From assembly GCA_012295275.1 (NCBI GenBank), contig CM022668.1:8727541-8791540 (forward strand): 64,000 nt of DNA, given 5' to 3'. Both the position numbers and the translations under genes were made by a program. Below, piece by piece: positions 58,657 to 64,000 of this stretch. The notes beneath the pieces are model-generated. The model worked only from the letters and a program-made list of their open reading frames with translations. It ran no database searches and was not told the origin of the DNA. Every line of letters starts with the position of its first letter. Positions within the stretch are counted from its first letter, which is position 1. This DNA is from Chrysomallon squamiferum. Lineage: Eukaryota; Mollusca; Gastropoda; Neomphalida; Peltospiridae.

Positions 58657-60408
58657 ATACAAAAACTGATTAACGCAGTCACATAAAACAGTTACACTAC
58701 CACACAGCAGAAGAAGAAGAAAAAATCTTTAAAGGGGGAAAAAAAAAATAAAAAAAAAATAAAAATAAATGGAGAAAATCAATTTAGAATTTTACTTCCC
58801 CACTAATAAACATCCCAAATACAGCAGAAACTCAATCACTTTAATGCCATCAAGCAACACTGTCAAAATAAATTGACCAATTCCGTAGACACCATTATAA
58901 CAATTGGGCCTGGCTAGGTCTATTGACAGTATGTGTTACAGTCAAAGGCAGGCAGAAAATCACTGTTTTAAAGGATATTTGGGGACTGACTTTGTACGTA
59001 CGATGCACAGAACAGTTACTACTTGAACATGGACTACCCTGATGCATCTGTACTTTCTGAAGACTGTAATGAGGTTTAGAAAGGGAAAAGAAAATCCAGG
59101 AGAGACAGAGCTGGCGCCACGAGATGATTGGCACCTTGAAGAATGGTTGGAGACTGCTGGTGTTTGTAAAAAGACATCAGTGAGATGTGGATCTTGCTTG
59201 GTGTGCAGGCCAGCAGAAGACCACGAAGCCAGTTAAAACTGCGATTATCTTGGAAGATTACACGATTGGGAGAAAAAAGAAAATTATTTTTCAAACATTC
59301 TTTGATCGTAGATTTCTGGTAGTGTAGATGATGAAAGAAAGAAAGAAAAAAGATGAAAAAAAAAAAAAAAAATGTGGGCAGCAATATCCTGGTTCATGAA
59401 GAACATTTATTTTGATTAACAGAAAGGGTAATAAAAACAAGTTGTTTGCACACTGCTACAGTGTTCAGTGGATAACAAGTTAAACAAAAATTTTCTGACT
59501 GAAGAGAAAGAAAAAAGTAACTAAGATTTTGATTGGACAAGAATAGGAATAAAGTTTTATTGATTGGTCAATAAGGAAAATAAAGCATTTTGAGTGCCAT
59601 GAAAAGTAAACTTGTGTTGAGAAAAAGTTATATTAATATTTTTGAAGTCTTGAAACTGTTGTAGACAATGTTTTCTTTACCAAAGATATCAAATGTACTG
59701 ACTTGTTAGTATGCAGCAACAATGATAACTACAACAACTACAACAATAAAATTATCTGATAATTATCTGATAAATCAATATTAAATTGTCTTTTATCAAA
59801 AAATTTACATTATAAATCTTTTCTTCTTCTCCAAAAAACCCTCAAAAAAACAACAACCTGACCATATACTTTTTTACCCAATTTGACAAAAGAGATAAAA
59901 ACACAAAGTGACAACTTTAATTTTGTTTAATGATCATCATCAACCTAAAAAAAAAACTAAACTCAAGTTCTAATTGTTCCTTTCTTTAAAAACGCAGAAA
60001 ATTAAACTCATAATCACTTTCTGTCTGAAATTTCATCCTCTTCAAGGCTTTCTGGGATGAGTGTTTCAGTTTGAAATGATCCTTCAGGGTGTAGTTATAA
60101 ATCCGATTACAGAACACAAAACCCAAATTTAACACTTTATATTGATCTGTCCACTGGGGGAAATAACATCTCTTCTCCCAGGCTAATGTTAAATCTGCAC
60201 AGAATTATCTCTGTAAGTTTTAAAATTCAGAACAAATACCCAAATTTGTGATTTCCTCTTTCTCAAACAGAAATAGAGAATATTTAGTTATTAATAAATA
60301 ACAAATAAAGAATCATAATAATACTACTACTGTTACTATTACTATTATTACTACTACTGCTGTTGCTGCTGCTGCTGTTTCCACTACTACTACTACTACT
60401 AATAATAA

Positions 60409-60439
<31 letters not shown>

Positions 60440-61642
60440 AAGAAGAATGAATATGAAAAAAAAGAAAATGCCAAAATAAAAATTTTATGTGAAAAAAATT
60501 ACAGATTAACATTAATAAAATAAATAAATAATAACATACACCGTAGAAAGAATGCAAAACCAAAATGTAATCAATAAAAGTCAAAGTTCATCAGTTTTTA
60601 TCTGAAATCTTTTCTGAATTAAGAAGCTGGCAGAGGAAACTGGTATTAAAGTACTTTTTGCCAATCAATGGTTTCCATAAATAAAATTAAAATGTTATTT
60701 AAGGAGTTAATCAATATTATTTGTTGCAGCTATATCCTATAACATAATTAATAAAATTAATGACTGCAGAAGTCGGTATAATATCAATATAAATAGAAAA
60801 GATAAAGAATTTTTTTCTTTCTTTTCTTTTCTTTTCAAATAATAATAGTAATAGTAATAGAATGAAATTCTGTAATCTGATCATAAGTACTCTATTGTCC
60901 AAAAAACCCAGAAACAAACAAAAACAACAACAAATAAATAAAAGAAAGATATAATAATAATAATAATAAAATAATAATAAATAATATTATTTAAAAGAAT
61001 GAATCAATGAATAAAATAAAATAAGATATATATATAATCTACTGATAACAACAAATCAAACAAATAATAATGAACTCAAACAAACAAATAAAAAAAGGTA
61101 TGAAAGAACAGAAAACCAGAAATCCCATTTACGACAAAATTAATGAAAAAGGTTAAAAACTCTTAGTCTAGATATCCTGCCAAAAAACTTTGTTTTAGAA
61201 CTATTTCAAAAATTTCTTTTCTTAATCTAGTATGTCAATATACGGTTTCAAAATGAAAAAAAGTTTCTAAAACTGAAAAATTTAATTCCTTAAGCAAAAT
61301 AACATCATAAAAAACCTCAAGAAATGATAATGTAATGATAGCTGAATGATAATAAAATAAATATAATTAGGAAAGAAAGAAAGAGTGAGAGAAAAAGTAA
61401 TGAATACTACCAAAATAATAAATGTGTAAAAAACATTTTTTTTAAACCCAAGAAAAAAGATAAAAATATGTAAATTAAGGCATAAATGTTTAACAAAACG
61501 TGACACTTGAAAATATATTTTACTTATAAACCTTAAAAACAAAACAAAAGATTATAAAAGTTTGAATAACAAAAATAAATAAATTAAATAAAAACCAAGT
61601 TATGATTTACACTTTCTTCAGTTATCATGTACATTACCTAAT

Positions 61643-61691
61643 TATATATATATATATATACACATACATACATACATACATATACATACAC

Positions 61692-61728
<37 letters not shown>

Positions 61729-61785
61729 TACATACATACATACATACATACATACATACATACATACATACATACATACATCAAC
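61643..61785. repeat. (TA)n, (CA)n and (CATA)n compound array
   Basis: Alternating TA, CATA and CA blocks, ending with about 16 CATA units. Confidence 0.95.
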
Positions 61786-61891
61786 TGTAACATCAACTGT
61801 AACATGCAAGTGAAAAAGAAAGTCAAAACAAGAAAAAAAATAAAAATAAAAAATAAAAAATAACTGATATAACAAGATCCTCTACACACAC

Positions 61892-62350
61892 CTTGACTCC
61901 ATCCCAGCATAAATCACAGAAGTAAGCCAGCCAGAAAGCATAACTCTTCAACAAAGAAGTCAAATAAAAGTTATTTTAAGCCTTCGAGTGCTGTTTTTCG
62001 AAAACTCTTTCTCCAGCGAGTCCTGAATCTGGAATTCAACAGGTTGCTGGAAACAGCGTCAGACAGTCCTGCATGGAGTTAAGCGATATCAATAAATCTT
62101 TAAGCGAATCTGGGTAGAGAGGGGGGATGGGAAAACTCAAACACACTCTGATTTACACGAACAGCGTTTGATGGCCAATACTGATTTCTCATCAAACCGA
62201 GCAGTTGTAAGTCAAGTTAATGACAGCTTTTCCCATGCGTTTGAGGAACTCTCCAATGGGGAGAGTCCCATAAACTAGTCTCCCTTCAATGTACTAAAAG
62301 CCTCCAATGAAGCACAACATGGTGTTTATATAAATTGGAGAAAAAGATGT
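61892..62350 (-). promoter_or_regulatory. Candidate promoter and first exon of the NCKAP5 homologue
   Basis: A 450-base island of mixed, non-repetitive sequence. CCAAT pentamers lie at about 62253 and 62309 (plus strand) and a TATATAAA near 62326-62335 readable on either strand. On the minus strand ATG GAG TCA AG|gtgtgt at 61902-61892 would give a short first coding exon in phase 2; at least one more exon would then be needed before 56531. The CCAAT-TATA order suits plus-strand transcription better, so orientation is uncertain. Confidence 0.3.
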
Positions 62351-62461
62351 AATGAATAAACCGAATCTTTAAGATGGAGGTTGGTTATTAAGAAGAAGTA
62401 ACAATTTTTTCGTTGTGAGAAGCTTTTTTTATGAAATGTTTTTGCTCTTGATAATAAAGAA

Positions 62462-62463
62462 TG

Positions 62464-62492
<29 letters not shown>
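62462..62492. repeat. Poly-T run
   Basis: About 31 T. Confidence 0.95.
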
Positions 62493-62495
<3 letters not shown>

Positions 62496-62752
62496 ATAAA
62501 ATCAGTAATTTTCTATTACATATTTAACTTTTCTGATATTAATTTTGTTATTCCTTATTTATTTTTGTGTGCGTCTTTTTGAAACTATTTCTGCCTTCAG
62601 ATATGCAGGAATGACTGATAATCATTACCAAAAAAATAGTAAGATAATATTCCATTCCAAGATTGGTGAATTTTTTTTATATTTAATAACTTTTGTGAAA
62701 TTTATTCTCTCAAAATTTTTAAATTAATGAATAAAGCTATGAAATAGATTAA

Positions 62753-62756
<4 letters not shown>

Positions 62757-62827
<71 letters not shown>
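62757..62827. repeat. (CT)n microsatellite
   Basis: About 70 bases of CT. Confidence 0.97.
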
Positions 62828-62829
<2 letters not shown>

Positions 62830-62830
<1 letters not shown>

Positions 62831-63785
62831 AACTAAGACTCACACACTCCCTTCTGCTACTGTCAACACATTTCATTAACACAACAACACCTATTCCAAC
62901 TGATTAGGGAAATTAAACGTGTTAAAAGTGAATAAATTACAAACATAATTACCTCCCTTTAGCCTTGTTAATTAAATACAAACATTATCAACAAATTGGA
63001 GGGGTGAAAAAAACACAACAAAAAAAAAAACACCTAAATTACTGAGACTGGATCAGTCTTCTTCACAAGAAAGCTACAAGAAGGAAATTTCATTTCCTGA
63101 CAAAAGAGAAAATAAATTTCAGAAATTGCCTGCAATTAAATGGTTAATAGTTTGTAATTTATTTATCACCATCTCTGCTTCTCTACCAGGACTGCTCCAC
63201 CCCACTCCACCCCACCCCACCCCCCCCCCAAAAAAAGAGAAATTTCCTTTCTTCACCACCAAATATTTTGATTTTTACATTTCACAAATTTCACAAACCA
63301 TATGCTCTCCTCCATCAACTGGACTCCCAACCCCCCTCCAAAAAAAAAAATCCAAAAACAATCACCTGCTACTTTAGAAACAGATGTAGCCATTTACCTC
63401 ATATTTATTATTTCCTGGACAAAACAGCTCAAGATTCATAGACCTTCAGAATGTGCTTGCTATTTTTTTTTTTTTTTTTTTAGCTTCCATGCCATTAAAA
63501 ATGTATACAGTTATATAGAGGACTGGCAGACCTGGATGAATAACTGATGGATGCACTGATGTACTGACAGACAGATGGACAGTCTGAATGGATGGATGGA
63601 TGGATGGATATATAACTCAATGGATGGACAGATGAAAAGATGGATAAATGAGGGATAAAATGTACTGTAATAAAGCTGAGATTTATACAACTGATGTTAA
63701 ATATAAATGAAAACAAAAATATGTTAAATAAAAAATACATACACAAGTATACTGACATGGTTACCTGTGATCATACTTAAAAATG
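62830..63785. other. AT-rich, no gene seen
   Basis: Includes a C-rich pyrimidine patch (63198-63230), a poly-T run (63463-63481) and a GGAT run (63590-63610). Confidence 0.6.
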
Positions 63786-63786
63786 C

Positions 63787-63820
63787 ACATACACACACAT
63801 GCACACACACACACACACAT

Positions 63821-63900
<80 letters not shown>
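63787..63900. repeat. (CA)n microsatellite
   Basis: CA array of about 110 bases with a few TGCA interruptions at its left end. Confidence 0.97.
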
Positions 63901-63901
<1 letters not shown>

Positions 63902-64000
63902 TACACACTTAAAATCATGGTCACACTCAAGTGTATGAAAACATTTAAAATATTAACTTCCACCCATTGTTCACATTAGCCATACAACAGTATTTTTCAA

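Larger units (their letters stand above)
56890..61885. other. 5' intron or flank of the NCKAP5 homologue, no exon recognised
   Basis: AT-rich with repeats: GAT run 57082-57120, CT 57423-57473, AAT 58060-58100 and 58173-58232, AC 58612-58653, AAG 60411-60447. A few mixed-composition stretches (58890-59280, 60040-60200) show no convincing exon on either strand. Confidence 0.6.

Noticed and set aside
58890-59285. Coding exon candidate in mixed-composition sequence
   Set aside because: Open frames on both strands lack splice-site support and recognisable motifs.
60040-60110. Minus-strand frame GSFQTETLIPESLEEDEISD
   Set aside because: Short, bounded by stops, no acceptor in phase; not enough to call an exon.

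Overview
The window is animal nuclear DNA: strongly AT-rich, full of simple repeats, with spliced genes using GT-AG introns. I infer a lophotrochozoan, most likely a mollusc. The grounds are a lectin/EGF receptor gene of a type expanded in molluscs, a Ly6/uPAR gene, a protostome-like NCKAP5 homologue, a Tigger-type transposon remnant, and very dense GA, CT, ATT and AAAT arrays. The species cannot be fixed from sequence alone.

Layout. (1) 94-6774, plus strand: the 3' part of a single-pass receptor gene. Eleven in-frame exons encode EGF, a fucolectin-type F5/8C domain, six more EGF modules, a transmembrane segment and a tail with three tyrosine motifs; the 5' end lies outside the window. (2) 7240-7598, minus: one unrecognised coding exon whose 3' end has been locally duplicated. 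(3) 9190-9677: a decayed Tigger/pogo element. (4) 10951-12580, plus: an ankyrin-repeat coding block broken by one frameshift, with its stop codon and poly(A) signal re-duplicated downstream. (5) 14.3-24.4 kb, plus: a GPI-anchored Ly6/uPAR-type gene in four coding exons, with a possible extra 5' exon at 14.35 kb, two CTCF-like motifs at 15.3 kb and a CRE-bearing island at 19.3 kb. (6) 24.4-33.0 kb: no gene seen; a long degenerate GGATCAT-rich tract, A-rich DNA and a 63-bp minisatellite. (7) 33080-56531, minus: twelve exons that join in frame into 2,072 residues of an NCKAP5 (Nck-associated protein 5) homologue, with coiled coils, four SxIP motifs and an SH3-type proline motif. The first exon or exons are missing, and a candidate promoter region lies near 61.9-62.35 kb.

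The genes are independent eukaryotic loci, not an operon. The receptor and the Ly6 protein are cell-surface proteins; the NCKAP5 homologue is predicted to be cytoskeletal and microtubule-linked. Microsatellites adjoin or form the polypyrimidine tracts of many splice sites. Most long reading frames of L, I, S, RE or Y are translations of these repeats, not genes. Splice junctions are my own reading of phase and consensus, with no transcript support.
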